Shown piece by piece: positions 34,080 to 45,469 of a stretch of 64,000 nt of DNA. The stretch spans positions 82,597,256 to 82,661,255 of the forward strand of contig OX235271.1 of the NCBI GenBank assembly GCA_944472155.2, in the 5' to 3' direction. Each line of letters starts with the position of its first letter. Position 1 is the first letter of the stretch. The notes under the pieces are model-generated. The model saw nothing but the letters and a program-made list of their open reading frames with translations. It searched no databases and was not told the DNA's origin. This DNA comes from Trichobilharzia szidati (Eukaryota; Platyhelminthes; Trematoda; Strigeidida; Schistosomatidae). The position numbers and the translations under genes are program-made.

Positions 34080-35875
34080 GTTCATCCAGCTGCTGAAATC
34101 TTAAGCGTAGCATCAGTCAGATTAATACTGCCGCCGTGGTCATAAAGTGACCACTTCTCTTCCTTTTAGACCTTGACATAAACTAACTAGAACCAGATAA
34201 AGATAACGTTCGACTACAGTATCTTCCCTAGTATCTACGCTAACCAAACCAATATCCTAACGCCCTGTGTGTTAGAATATACTCCCGCAGGCATTTTACC
34301 TCTGAACAGATCACACATACAGACCTCTTCTTTAAAGGTCATTAACAGTCTAATCCTTTTTTAACGGAAAAGAACATTGGTGATAAATAACAGGTCCGTT
34401 TCGGATTACACCGTTATAGTATGCTAGTCGTATGGAAAATTTCACATCTACTGGAGACTCATTAGTATTGATCACTGCGTTTATCAAAAGTAAGCAAAAG
34501 CGTGTCACAATAAGCGTTTCATAGTACATTTCCTAAAGGTAACGGTATTCTGAGACCCCACTTCTTCGACCAATTAGGTCATTTCATCTCGCTATTTTTA
34601 ACTTGGCGCTGACTAGGATCATTGTGAGAGCGCATTCACACCAAATTGTCGCGAATATGACTTTCAAACTTCAAAAATGTCACGCGAATGCATTTTAACC
34701 GCTGTAAAGACATCTAAACACTTGGTGTGATATCAAGTTTTATAGTCTCTATGTAAATCATTTGTTAGGTCAATAAGTGTATATACAAGGATGAATATAA
34801 CGACTTTTTTTATTCCTTTATGTTCCCAGTGGAACACAGGGCTTCAAGCTAGAGGCTAGGATCAAATCCCGATATGAAGACGTGTCTGCGTATTAATATA
34901 CTTCCTAATTCTAACCAGGATATAGATGAACCTTCTATTTTTAAGATTTGACTCTATCAGTAACATGAAGATTCGTTGAAAAACGGTGAAAATTTCCAGC
35001 TGTTGCGACCCACAGACTAACAGTTACCTCCAATTTTAGGTTGAGTTCTGTACAAGTATCTCACAAATATAACACACACATGACCCCAAATACTAGTTTC
35101 GTGGGAATGCTATTCGACATATTGCTAAAATACCTAAATACAATTATTAAGTATGTGGATATGTGCGAAGTCAACTCCACCCATATCACAAGTGTCTGTC
35201 TAGATAATCAAAAATCATCACATCCTCTTATACCATTTCGTAAAAATTGGAGTTGTTAGTGTAAGATGATGGCAAAGCTAGCAAAAACTGAAGACAATGC
35301 AGCTGAAATAGAACGGAAATAAAGAGAATTTAGACAATTAAACATGATATAAATAGTGATCAAAGTGATCGCGCAGTTAAGGTGATCCGCCTAGTTAAAT
35401 TCCTTTTTGAGAAAACTAAGAACCACCAAAAAGGAATGTCAATTAGTGTGACTGGATGCACGTAAGACCTAGCTGCTTATAGCCATGTTTATCAAATGAA
35501 AGCCAGACTCAGTTCAAGGAAGTTAAAAATACAGCTTACATTGCTTAAAGTGATAATGCTAGAAAACGTGATATATCCACTTGCTCTTTCAGCTAGTTAG
35601 AAGTCAAATTTCTGGAATATATTCTTCTTGTACCAGAAGGATACAAGCTGCATTCAATGTTTGTCAGCTGATGATACTATCCACTTACTCAATCTGATGT
35701 AGGTTGAGTAAGATAAAAACCCGGGATCCAATTAGTTGAGATTTGAGTGCTTGAGTAAACAAGACACATCTTCTCAATCAATCAACTTCATACACATATA
35801 TATTCTAAAATTCCGTCAGTTCCTGTTACTAATCAATGCTACTAACCCATTTCCACCAGTCAGTCTAAAGAAGTA
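34080..35875. other. Non-coding DNA with a SINE-A tail scrap
   Basis: Positions 34805-34865 match, on the minus strand, the last 60 bp of the SINE-A type II tail ('tatgttcccagtggaacac'). The rest shows no supported gene. The + ORF at 35041-35259 has no motif. Confidence 0.4.
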
Positions 35876-35879
35876 ATAT

Positions 35880-36262
35880 CATGTCACACTAGTTACTAGT
35901 GTCCAAGCAAAATACCCGCTACAGTCCTACAGGAGGTCAATCACGAGCCCAAATAGCTCAGTGGGAACATCTCTGACTGCTGCACTGCACCGGGTGACAC
36001 GGATTCGAATCTCAGAAAAGACACGAGTTCCTTCGAGGTTGCAGATATGCCTTGCTGACTTGTGAGTGCCGACTAAGCACGAAACCTAGGTCCAAGGCTT
36101 CCTTCCGATTGCCTCCAACCATCCAATATCATCAAATCAATGTGCACCGTAATGACGAGCTACATAGAATGGTGGCCACATTGCAAACTTGACTGAGAGA
36201 ATTCAGTCTCCACCAAGGAAAGGACTGGACACGTCACACTAGTTACTAGTGTCCAATCAAAG
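35880..36262 (+). mobile_element. SINE-C composite flanked by direct repeats
   Basis: The head ('aaatagctcagtgggaac', 'ggattcgaatctc') and ribozyme (36049-36098) sit in a 380-bp unit. Both ends carry 'gtcacactagttactagtg' (35883 and 36231), each containing the palindrome CACTAGTTACTAGTG. The right part ('gaatggtggccacattgc') also occurs at 11290-11350 and 61735-61760, so it belongs to the element. Confidence 0.8.
36049..36098 (+). ncRNA. Hammerhead-like ribozyme in SINE-C with N7 insertion
   Basis: Helix I GCCTTG/CAAGGC is perfect (6 bp). The core is CTGA, CTTGT, GA. Helix II is GTGC/GCAC, then GAAA, palindromic CCTAGG and TC. Apart from the four extra bases at N7, every expected element is present. 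Confidence 0.7.
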
Positions 36263-36264
36263 TA

Positions 36265-36688
36265 ATATCATATTTGTTAGACCTTAAATATGTGCTGCTG
36301 TGTCATAATATGCATGCATGCCTAAAGATTCACGATATCTTAAACACAAGTTTTTCAATCCCAGAATACTAACCCTTTAGTAGGCCAAGTAGTCCATGGT
36401 AAGCAAAGGTCGAAGGTTACTGTTTTCTGTACACATAGTATAGGATGCATGTAATTACTCCATAGAGCTTCTATCACTTTTAATAACCACCTTGAATTGG
36501 AGAGTTATTTGAAGTAATTGCGAAACAGTCAATAATATCGACTTTGCAGCTAGACCCTAGTAAATACTTTGCAATGGATGACTGTGGATTTCTATTCTGA
36601 TTAAGTACATTTAGGTTTTCTATGTGACTTATAAACCCTTTAGGAACATGTTCTTTTCAACGACATTCGAATATTCTTTTGGTTCTAC
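36265..36688. other. Non-coding DNA, nothing recognised
   Basis: No supported feature. Confidence 0.4.
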
Positions 36689-36689
36689 T

Positions 36690-36875
36690 GTGCGTCGGTG
36701 GCACAGCGGTTAGGACTCTCGCCGACCATGCACATGGCCCAGGGTTCGATCGCCAGCCGACGCGAACCTGATATCAGTTGGTCGGCCTGCTACATTTGGG
36801 CTGCCGATATCAAATGCTGAAAATTCCATACTTGTACCAATAATACGGTGTGGAATCAAGCTATAATCAAAAATT
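36690..36875 (+). mobile_element. SINE-A, tail type I
   Basis: tRNA-like head ('tggcacagcggttagg', 'ggttcgatcgcc'), tail with 'ccgatatcaaatgctgaaaa', ending 'ggtgtggaatcaagctata'. Confidence 0.85.
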
Positions 36876-37159
36876 TATATATTTTTAGCGTGAAGTTGAG
36901 TTCACAGAATTTTATTCTTTCACAGTAGGCACAGGAATTGAGAATGTTCAGGACGTAAGCAAAAGAGATGAGACGTTGAATGTGCGTTTGACGGTTCAAC
37001 TAAGCCTTCAAACTATCAACTGCATGATACGATCGATCACCCTTGAAGGGTGGTTAAATAAAGCATACCTTTGTTTAATACGGAATACATGAATAGTTAT
37101 CAGTATGTATGCACTTTTGTCTTATATATACAGCTGAGTAATTGTTCACACTAATCCTT

Positions 37160-38045
37160 TAATCTATTTCTCAACTCTTTACGAAACCTACTCAAATCCC
37201 GAAATTCACAAAGAAATACCAAAAAAAAACAACAGAAAAACGAAACAATGATTTATGCATGTATGTATCAAAATTCATATTGAGATTATCATGTACAAAT
37301 GGAGGAGAGGCAACGAAAATAGTAAAAAAACAAAAAACAAAAGAAAGAAAGAGAGATTAAAAGTCAAAAACAAAGTTACTCGAAGAGTAAATAAAGAGAA
37401 AGGTGATACTGGATAGTTAGAGTGGGTGTGTTTAAGAAGAAGGCCGGGGAGGGGGCGGCACCAGTGATGAAATGAAGAAGAAGATTTATGTACAAAAATG
37501 AAATACCATTGCATATTAGTATACACAACTTTAGAGCACATCAGCGAGATAGCACAGCATATGTAAAAGAGCACAAGGTGAATTAATAATAATAATAATA
37601 ATAATAGTAATGATAAAAAAGCAGTTTCGCTACACCAGTCAGAGCGGTAAAACCTCACTGTGTATTAACAACTATTTAAAAAAATGGCTGGGATAAAGGA
37701 TTTATTGGGAAATTTCAGTTCAAACTCTCACCGTCACACGTGTTGATATTCATGATGAATGAGAATAAAAACAGGAATCAGGAAATAATCGTGTGTCTGT
37801 AGTTAGGAATAACGGAAAACTGGAGGCGAGGGAGTAATAGTTGTCGGTGTTGTGTGTTTTACTCTTCTTATATATATTACACAATTATTCATTTACTTAG
37901 AAGAACGGTCATAGAAAAAAAAGAGAGGAGAATGGCGCTTTATTATATATAAAAGACAGTTAAAGGAATTAGCATTAACACAGGATTGCAAGGAAAAGAA
38001 ACAATAATTACAATATTACACTCAGATATATGTAGATTATTAATA

Positions 38046-38093
<48 letters not shown>

Positions 38094-40870
38094 GTATAAA
38101 TATGTCTGAATTCAGGAAATATCATAATACAACAAGCGTGTATGTACTCAATAGTACTCAATATAAAAGAAGTTTGTTTAGGCAATATTAAAGGTGGAAT
38201 TTTTTACAGTTTACTATCGCAGGATTAAATACACGCACACATACACACACAACAGTGCAGAATTAAAGTCTAAAAAAGAAGATAAAATATGTATACGGAG
38301 TCTGAAAAGGATTATTATTCCATTTTCATCAAAGCGTTGATTGTTTCTTGTCTTTGATGGTCTCTATCCATCGACAATAGAATGGATAGGGATCAGTATT
38401 TTAAAAAAAATCAATAATAATAATAACAGTAATAACTCACTCACAAGATAATATATCAAGTTTGAAGTTGGATCAAGGGGAAGGGAGAGAGAGAGGGAGG
38501 GAAAAAGGGAACCCATCCTCGCACACCCACCCTCGGACACGCATATACACAAATATGGAGTTGGCCGACTAGCTGTCAAACCAACGCCACCGCCACCACC
38601 ACCACCACGACTACTCGATTCTTCATAAAAACAATTAGAAATATACAATTGATGTAAAAGATAAAAAGGCATTTTTGCTGTGGGAAGAAAACAAACTGAT
38701 AACTAAAAAAAACAACGATAATAGTAGTAGTAATAATAATAATAATAATGAATCTAAGCGAGAATGTGAACACCATTTTGACAAGGCAATAAAGTCATTA
38801 AAAGTAGGTTGTTGTTTTTGTAGTTGTTTTTTTCAAGGAAAAACATTCACATATCACACTATATCTTCATCATCAGTAAGAATAAGAAAACAGAGGAGAA
38901 CTACTTCTTAATATTTTTTTCCTCAAAAAAAGGAAGGATAGAAACAAAGAACAAAGAAATATTATTATAATTATATATATAAGGCAGTAAGAGCTGATCA
39001 CATCGAACCATAATAAAAAACAGACAAGCAAACGAGGACATAGACGACGACATTAAGAGGAAGAAATATCAACAATATGAGAGCAGAAGAGAACTCTGCT
39101 TTTAGAAGGCAAAAATATTATTGGAAAGAAAAACAAAGAGTACACTCTCACACACACACACACAAACACAAGTGAAACAGAGAAAGAAGAGCACTTAATA
39201 TTATTACAATAATAATATTGTTATCATAGCAAACAAGGCGAATAGAATCACAGGAAATCTACCGATTACACTAGTTATCGATGACGACAACAAAGGATTA
39301 TCCCTACCGTTAATTAAGCCAGAGACTGTCTTCCCATTTAAAGTTAACCATCATCATCATCACAGGGAATTATAATCAACTGACACACAGCCTGACGACT
39401 GGCTGATCCAACAAAACAAAACAAATAAAGGAACAAAGCAGATCACTGTAACATAGTAAGAATTCTTTTAGAAAAAAGAATAGTCAATGAGTAAACAACA
39501 ACCGATCATGCATAATCATTAGTATATAAAGGGCACATATGAAAAAGGAATTAAATGGAAGGTGGTGTGGTGTGTGTGTGGGTGCGTGGGGGGAGGGGTA
39601 AGTTTCAATCTCTTTTTCGTCGAGAATCCATCGCTTCCTCACCTTCCCTCTCTAAGTGTACTTTTAAACACAATCATGATTAGAGATAGTTAGCGGTAAA
39701 AAAAGAGAAAAAGAAATAGGCTCTATCACCGCATAAATCACCATCATCATAATCATGATCATGTGATCGTTCTTACAGGGACCAGTGCCGGGGTGATGAA
39801 ATCTCTGTGTGTGAGTGTGTGCATGTGTACTGGAATTATTAGTCCACATTTTTTGAATTTGTAGTTTAAAGGAAGGAAAAGAGAGAAGAAAGTCACAAAA
39901 ACTAGTTGTGAATGTTTGTCCATGCCCGTGTGTGTGTGTGTGTCTGCATGTTACATGTGTAAGGAACTCAGGTATCCAGAGATTACAAACACCGACTAGG
40001 GTAATAAAGAAAATAAATAATGAATAAATTATACAATCAAGTAAGTAAATGAACACAATTATAAATAAGGATATTATTCTACAGTGAAATTGTAATATAG
40101 TTTTGTTTTAAAAAACATAGTAGGGAATAGGATATCAAAGGGGAGGGGGGGTTGAATACGGGCGAAGGGGGGGTGCGTGTGTGTGGCGTGGGGTGGGGTG
40201 GGCAGAATACAGAAAAATATCTCTATTACAATTGTTATTGTTTATATTTAAAATAAGAGCGCGTAAAATGCACCATTATTAATATTATTATTAATATTAT
40301 TATATAACTATTTCACATCAAATAGTGGAAAGTAATATCAGAGAAGCCAGTGGTGGGGGAAGGGGGAGGAGGAGGCGGAGAAGAAGAAGAAGAGAAAGTA
40401 TGTGTTAATGTGTGTGTATGTATGCATAAAATTTGTCTTCCTTGGTTTCTATGCAATTTTCTAAAATGATATGAGCTGTAATATTACAATGACGAATAAA
40501 AATTATATCCTAAGAATTTTATAAAAAGAAAAGGCAATAACACGATGTTTAGCATAGCACACACACACACAAACACACAGTACAGAGTATGTATCGCGCG
40601 TAAAATATACATAGCTGTGGTGCCGCCTCAAGAGAGTGTGGTGCTGTTCTACTGAGAGTAGCTTCTCATATTGGCTCCAATAATCGTACAAATAATAATA
40701 ATGATTATTAGTAGTAATAATAGTAATAATATTATACATCTAATTTCATATAGTTAAGAAAAACTATTAAAGTATAACTTTAGCTTTTGTTTTCAAGATG
40801 AAATAATAGTCAAGTGATAAAATAGTAATAGATAAACAGATAGATACTCCATATTATTATTATTATAATT
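37160..40870 (-). other. TE-free, microsatellite-rich region 3' of the SOCS exon
   Basis: Unlike the rest of the window, no LINE, SINE or PLE fragment was seen over 3.7 kb. It holds (ATT)n at 38040-38090, AAT runs (37580, 38740), CA/GT tracts (39149, 39930, 40560) and purine runs. It lies directly downstream of the stop codon of the minus-strand SOCS gene, so part of it may be the 3' UTR. TTTATT (AATAAA on the minus strand) occurs at several places, e.g. near 37939, and none can be chosen. Long ORFs here (e.g. 37275-37658) are low-complexity. Confidence 0.45.
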
Positions 40871-40871
40871 A

Positions 40872-41201
40872 TCAACTGTTTTGTCTCACTGTAATATGAC
40901 TTTCTCCACTTCGATCTTCACTAGCTGAACTACCATTACTGGTATTACTATGTCGAGATAAATTACCCGACGAATCACGCATAGATATATGCGAGTTGAA
41001 ATCAATTGCTGAACGTGAACGAAACTCCAGTGGGGGACGATCACGTACAGCCTCTTCAAAATCTTCTAATGATTCAATATAACATTGTTTTTCTAATAAA
41101 TAATTGATTGTAGTTCTAGGCAATGGTAATTGATCAATATGATCACGTCGAATATAAGATAAAATAGTGAATCTTGTCAAATGTCGAAGGGATGCAACAA
41201 C
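40872..41201 (-). CDS. SOCS7-like: SOCS6/7-type protein, last exon: SOCS box and C-terminus
   Basis: SOCS proteins bind phosphotyrosine through an SH2 domain and recruit an elongin B/C-cullin 5 ubiquitin ligase through the SOCS box, damping cytokine and growth-factor signalling in the cytoplasm. This exon starts after a polypyrimidine tract and TTAG at 41202-41203 in phase 0. It encodes 109 residues to a TGA/TAA stop at 40872. The start VVASLRHLTRFTILSYIRRD is followed by HIDQLPLPRTTINYLL. This is the SOCS-box pattern SLxHLxRFxI...IRxDHIxxLPLPxxxIxYL and is closest to vertebrate SOCS7. The elongin-binding L and the Cul5-box LPLP are present. One usual Cys (LCRF) is Thr here. After that come an acidic stretch and a Ser/Asn/Arg-rich tail of about 50 residues. 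The preceding exon is 16.8 kb away at 58010-58185, also phase 0. Confidence 0.85.
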   Translation of the reverse strand, partial: VVASLRHLTRFTILSYIRRDHIDQLPLPRTTINYLLEKQCYIESLEDFEEAVRDRPPLEFRSRSAIDFNSHISMRDSSGNLSRHSNTSNGSSASEDRSGESHITVRQNS

Positions 41202-41276
41202 CTAAGAACAAAAAAAAGAAAAAAAGAGAGAAAAGAAAATGATAAATAATTGAATACTAGGAAGGTTATATACATA

Positions 41277-41580
41277 GAAGTCGTGACCAGTGAGGTCCAT
41301 CCTGCCAAGTGTGAGGACGGGTGTCCGACCTATGCTACAGGTTGGTGGTCGGGCTAAATCACGAGTTCGTAGAAGTTAGAATTCATGGGTCATTGAGTTG
41401 GGTCCCAGGGGCTGAATGGTCTACGAGCTTGCCTTGTAACCGGAAGGTCCTGGGGTTCGAATCCCAGTGGGTGCGTACTGCCAATGATTCCCAAACTAGG
41501 ATGAAACAGTTGTCCAGTACTTCCTGGTTTTCAATGGTTCTCTAACTGATATCAATCCGTGATCAACTCGCAAAAAAATA
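41277..41580 (+). mobile_element. SINE-B copy, full length
   Basis: Leader ('gtgaccagtgaggtccatcc'), head ('gggctgaatggtctacgagc', 'ggttcgaatccc'), and motif at 41475-41520: GTACTG, CCAATGA, stem-loop II, GAAA, CAGTTG, TC, CAGTAC. The tail ends 'ccgtgatcaactcgc'. It lies only 75 bp upstream of the splice acceptor, antisense to the SOCS gene. Confidence 0.85.
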
Positions 41581-41604
41581 ATATACAATAAATTATACTG
41601 ATTG

Positions 41605-41745
41605 ATCACTAGGATGTAACCCTGGTTCGAATCCCAGAGAGGACATAAGTTCTTTTAAGGTTGCTTTGCCTGGAGAGTGCCAACAAGCACGAAACCTACG
41701 CCAATGATGGCTTCCTACCGACCACCTCCAACCATCTAACAAAAT
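41605..41745 (+). mobile_element. SINE-C fragment
   Basis: Starts at the B box ('ggttcgaatcccagagagg'). The ribozyme remnant keeps GTGC/GCAC and GAAA (41691-41694), with CCTGGAGA core text and a lost UH. Ends 'cacctccaaccatctaac'. Confidence 0.75.
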
Positions 41746-41984
41746 AAATTATGTAGTAATTTTAAAAAGAAAGATATTGTTTTAAACAAAAAGGATTTTC
41801 AACATGTTATATGAGTAATTTTATTTACTAAACTATGACATCAACGCCACAGAAAGCTAAAGGATAAGAATATATCTCCCATAGATACTGGTTAGTCGGT
41901 AGCCATCAATCACCATCATTATTATGATTAAGAACAAAAACTTAGTACATAATGGGCACCAAAAGATGCGCTACACAAAATTTC

Positions 41985-42290
41985 ATAGTTTGTGCAAGAG
42001 CTGGGGTTACTGCCTGGAAGCACACACCGAAGCAGATGGTTGTCTCAAGGGGCCACCCTCCGAGACTTTTACTGACTTAAAGTCTGATCCACAAGGAAGT
42101 GGAGCAGCGTCGGGAGCTACGTTCTCATGATTTCAAGCGACCCAAACAGTTTTATACGCCATTCGATTTGTTCGGATTCTGGAGTCTGTGTACGCCATAG
42201 GTAGAGGTATGGGGTTATCAGGGTTTTCCAGCTCCCCTAGGTAGACTGATAATGTTCATCAGACAGGTTGTGTGCACCAGACGTCTGAAT
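41985..42290 (+). repeat. Unclassified repeat E
   Basis: The stretch around 42105-42270 ('gggagctacgttctcatg', 'cagggttttccagctccc') recurs on the minus strand at 57620-57440 with clear but diverged matches. An ORF ends inside it (...GSGAASGATFS). The element type is not recognised; it could be part of a larger retrotransposon. Confidence 0.5.
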
Positions 42291-42654
42291 TCGCCGTTTC
42301 ACTTTATGAGGGACACTCCCGTCATGACAATGTCACATCACATTTTCTTACTGCTATATATGATGATGGTAGGTAACCGAGAGAGAAAACACTCATCAGA
42401 GACACAGTTCACTTCATTCGGTGTTAAGTAAAAGAGAGCAGCTCTTGGCTAACTGATTTCAGGTAACAAGGCTTAACTGTATATGTTTGGTCTAAGAAAT
42501 TTGAATTATGGCACGCCACATTGAACGCTTTGGCCTTCTTCGAAATACTATTTAACTCAGTTGTGTAGATGAAATAAATACGTTTTAGTGAAAGTTTATC
42601 CTGAATTTCTGCAAAAATTAACCTTTTCTACTGAAATATATAACACATGAATTC

Positions 42655-43325
42655 ATTGACTGACTAACTGACTGGTTTCACCGTAGAACTTAGCACAGAA
42701 GTGTAGCAGTTCAAGTTGCCACACTCCATGTAGCACACAAAGCAAAAGAACAGAGTACAGAGAGATTCAAAAGAGAGATAATAAACAAAAGTGTGAGGTA
42801 AAAATAATAGTAATACGGAAGAACAATATAGTTTTATTGGATATTATAAATCACAAAGAGTGAATGCATCTGCCCCAGCCATTGAGAACGATTTTGAGCC
42901 ACATCACCAATTGTCCCCAACCATTGGCTTTCGCCATCCCAAAGACCCCAACCAGGAAGCCTACATCTCCCTACGTGGCTTTAGCTAACTGTTGTGGATT
43001 TCATTGACCGTCGAGGCCATGTTTTGGTTTGACCACCACTACCTCTTTTCCAACCCGACCCATTCTATGTCAGCTACCATTGCCCGTCGAGGAAGGCGAT
43101 GGTTAGACTAGGTATGTGTAACACATGTTCTAACTGTTTCAATCGGTGTAACTACACGACTTCGTCGACTAGCCTCCCCTCCTTGCTTAGCACTCGATGC
43201 CTCACCTCAATATTGCTCACCCTATATTAATGCCACTTAAGACGGGACATAGCACGCAGGCACCTATGGTCAAAGACAGCTAGTCTTTTCGTATCTTCCA
43301 CTTTCAATGGCCACGTCTCACTCAC
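42655..43325 (-). pseudogene. LINE family 2 C-terminal fragment (minus)
   Basis: On the minus strand it reads from the FDHRCLR-like block near 43270 to the 3' end at about 42690, then a GTCA-type tail (42655-42685). The GGQTKTW and LGHxxRMP blocks are recognisable with frame breaks. Confidence 0.75.
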
Positions 43326-43329
43326 AGAC

Positions 43330-43740
43330 ATAAAGGAGGACAGAGAGAACTGCTGAGCATTTCACGAAAAGCATTTCCAACAAGATGAAGACACCTATCG
43401 ACAATTACCACTGACTTCGCTGCATACTAAAAACCAAATGGCCAGTTAGAAAGGATTAGCAACAAGGATCACTGTAGCAACGAACCAATCAATAATACAT
43501 TGCTTAACAAATATACCAAAGGAAAATAATAGGACACACACTGTGAAGAGACCATTGAGTGAAATCATGAGCTGGGGCCATTGAGTAGGACCCGAATAGA
43601 GAGTAACGATTCATGCATCTGAGAGTGTCTTGGAGAATCATATGATCAGAAGATGACAGTTTACGAGCAATCATGGGGGTAAATGAAAAAAAGCATTCTA
43701 CTCCAAACCCAAGGGAATAATAGCAATAGTAATATTAATT
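43330..43740 (+). mobile_element. RTE-like LINE 3' fragment
   Basis: Worn family blocks ('gcatttccaacaagatgaag', 'aatggccagttagaaagg', 'aacaaatataccaaagg') and an end 'cccaagggaataatagcaat'. It abuts the minus-strand family 2 copy. Confidence 0.65.
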
Positions 43741-44054
43741 AATAGCTGTAGAGTAAGGGTGACATTGGAAGTTAGTAGGTAGTGATGATAGTAAGTGTTG
43801 TTTATACGTTAAAAGTACTTTCTAATTTTCAAATCACGCATTTAACTAAAGAAATCACAAAATAATTGTTTACTATTTTGACTAATACTCTCGTTGTCGT
43901 TGTCATCATCATCCTAATCATTCATTAACCTACATGATTGCGTTGTTCACTAACTAATGCCTTTTACTTTACAATAATTTGAGAAAAGAATAAAAGATTA
44001 ATGTCAGTAAAAAGATATTGAGAAGTTGTTTATATCACAAGTCATAGAAATAAG

Positions 44055-45440
44055 TAATAACATTTATTACTATTATTATTATTATTCCCTTGGGTTCCGA
44101 GTGGAAAGTAGGGCTACAACAACACACCTCCACTCTGCTCTATTTTCTGCTGTACTCTTCAGCTGACTAGCCGCACGATTGCCCATAATCTCTCATCTCC
44201 TCCTCGCAACACGATCTCTTCCATATCACCCTTGCACCGACGACCCACTCGTCGCTTCCAATTGCCATTCCACTCAAGCAATAGCCTCGGTCGGTCGGTT
44301 TTCGACATAGAACTTTGCACCGGTGTGCAGCAGTTCAAGTCGCCACACTCCCTCCTTGTAGCACACAAAGCAAGAGAAGAAAGTAGGACAATTGCAGATT
44401 AGAGACAGTAAACAGAGGTGTGAGACAAAGGAATAGTAATAACGAAGAACAAAACAGTTTAATGGGAAATCATAAGTCACAAGGAGTGGATGCATCTGCG
44501 CCACTGAAAACGATTTTGAACCATGTCACCAATTGTTTCCAACCATTGGTTTTTACCGTTCCGAGGACCCCAACCAGTTAGGAAGTCTACACCTTCCTAC
44601 GTGGCTTAGACTAACTGTTGTAAATTTCATTGACTGGTGCCATGTTTTGGTTTGACCGCCGCTAGCTCTTTTCCAAGCAATAACCTGCATTGTGTGCGAT
44701 GTTATTCGACGGCCTCTTCAACGTATGCCTGATCCATCTCCACTTTCTCTTACATCTTTGTTGAGTGATCGGTTCTTGCTTGGTTTATTCCCAGCCAGAG
44801 TTTCTTGTTGTCAATTCTTTCTCACCGACTGACCATTTGATCTTCAGTATGCAGCCAGCGAAGGCAGTTGTTGATAAGAGTCTGCAACAGGCTGTTGGAA
44901 ATCCTTTTCGTGACACACAGTGCAAGTTTCTGACCCGTATTGAAGAACTGACTGACTGACTTCACATTTGTGTTGAACAGAATCCGAATCTTGTTGTCTA
45001 TACTGGCTGAGTACAGTGCAGAAGATTTCCAAACTGGTTTTCAAGTTGATTAAGGCGTATCTTGCCTTTCCAATCCCGGCTAACTTTGACATCTTCATCC
45101 GTTCCCACTGCCTGTGGTTGAAACGATGCTTCCTAGGTACGATAAGGAATTCAGCTCTGTCAAATCTCTTCCCGTTTATGGTGATCATTGGTTATCTTCA
45201 CCACCTGCGTCTCCTCTATGTTCACCTGAAGTTCTATCTCCACTACCAGCCTCTTCTGCCAGTTTGTTGGTTTTCGCCTGCCCGCAAGTCTTCGAGTTTG
45301 TGTAACATTAAACAAATATGACCTGCAAAATCCAGATTTTCTACAGTCTCTTTTTTATCAGTGGTCCAACGTATTCCTATCTTTTCCCTTCCAAAACTCA
45401 CAGTCTGACGCATAATTCAATTCACCACAATTAAGAATGA
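44055..45440 (-). pseudogene. RTE-like LINE C-terminal part and 3' end, split by an insertion
   Basis: Read on the minus strand from 45440, the RT C-terminal blocks run to about 44688 and continue at 44285 to the 3' end with an (AAT) tail at 44055-44085. Blocks present include the QYR...VKLAGIG text near 45080, LQTLINNC, and KRRVGRRCKGDMEEIV at 44260-44210. The break holds a family 2 LINE. Confidence 0.8.
44274..44687 (-). mobile_element. LINE family 2, 5'-truncated insert with target duplication
   Basis: The 3' end carries an ACCG-type tail ('cggtcggtcggt' in + orientation at 44287). The flanks 'caagcaatagcct' (44274) and 'caagcaataacct' (44675) are 13-bp near-identical direct repeats, the target duplication. 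The insert is about 400 bp and covers the GGQTKTW to 3' end part. Confidence 0.85.
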
Positions 45441-45469
45441 CATAGATGATAACATGCAGTAAAAAAAAC

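Noticed and set aside
37275..37658. 127-residue minus ORF with Leu and Phe runs
   Set aside because: It is translated from CTT/AAT microsatellites and AT-rich sequence, so low-complexity and without a domain.
37936..37942. Poly(A) signal of the SOCS transcript
   Set aside because: TTTATT occurs many times in this AT-rich region, so one site cannot be chosen from sequence alone.
38364..38776. Overlapping ORFs with poly-Gly and poly-Ile
   Set aside because: Simple-repeat translation in several frames.
39664..40056. 130-residue minus ORF
   Set aside because: Composition follows CA/GT and CAT repeats; no conserved domain and no splice support.
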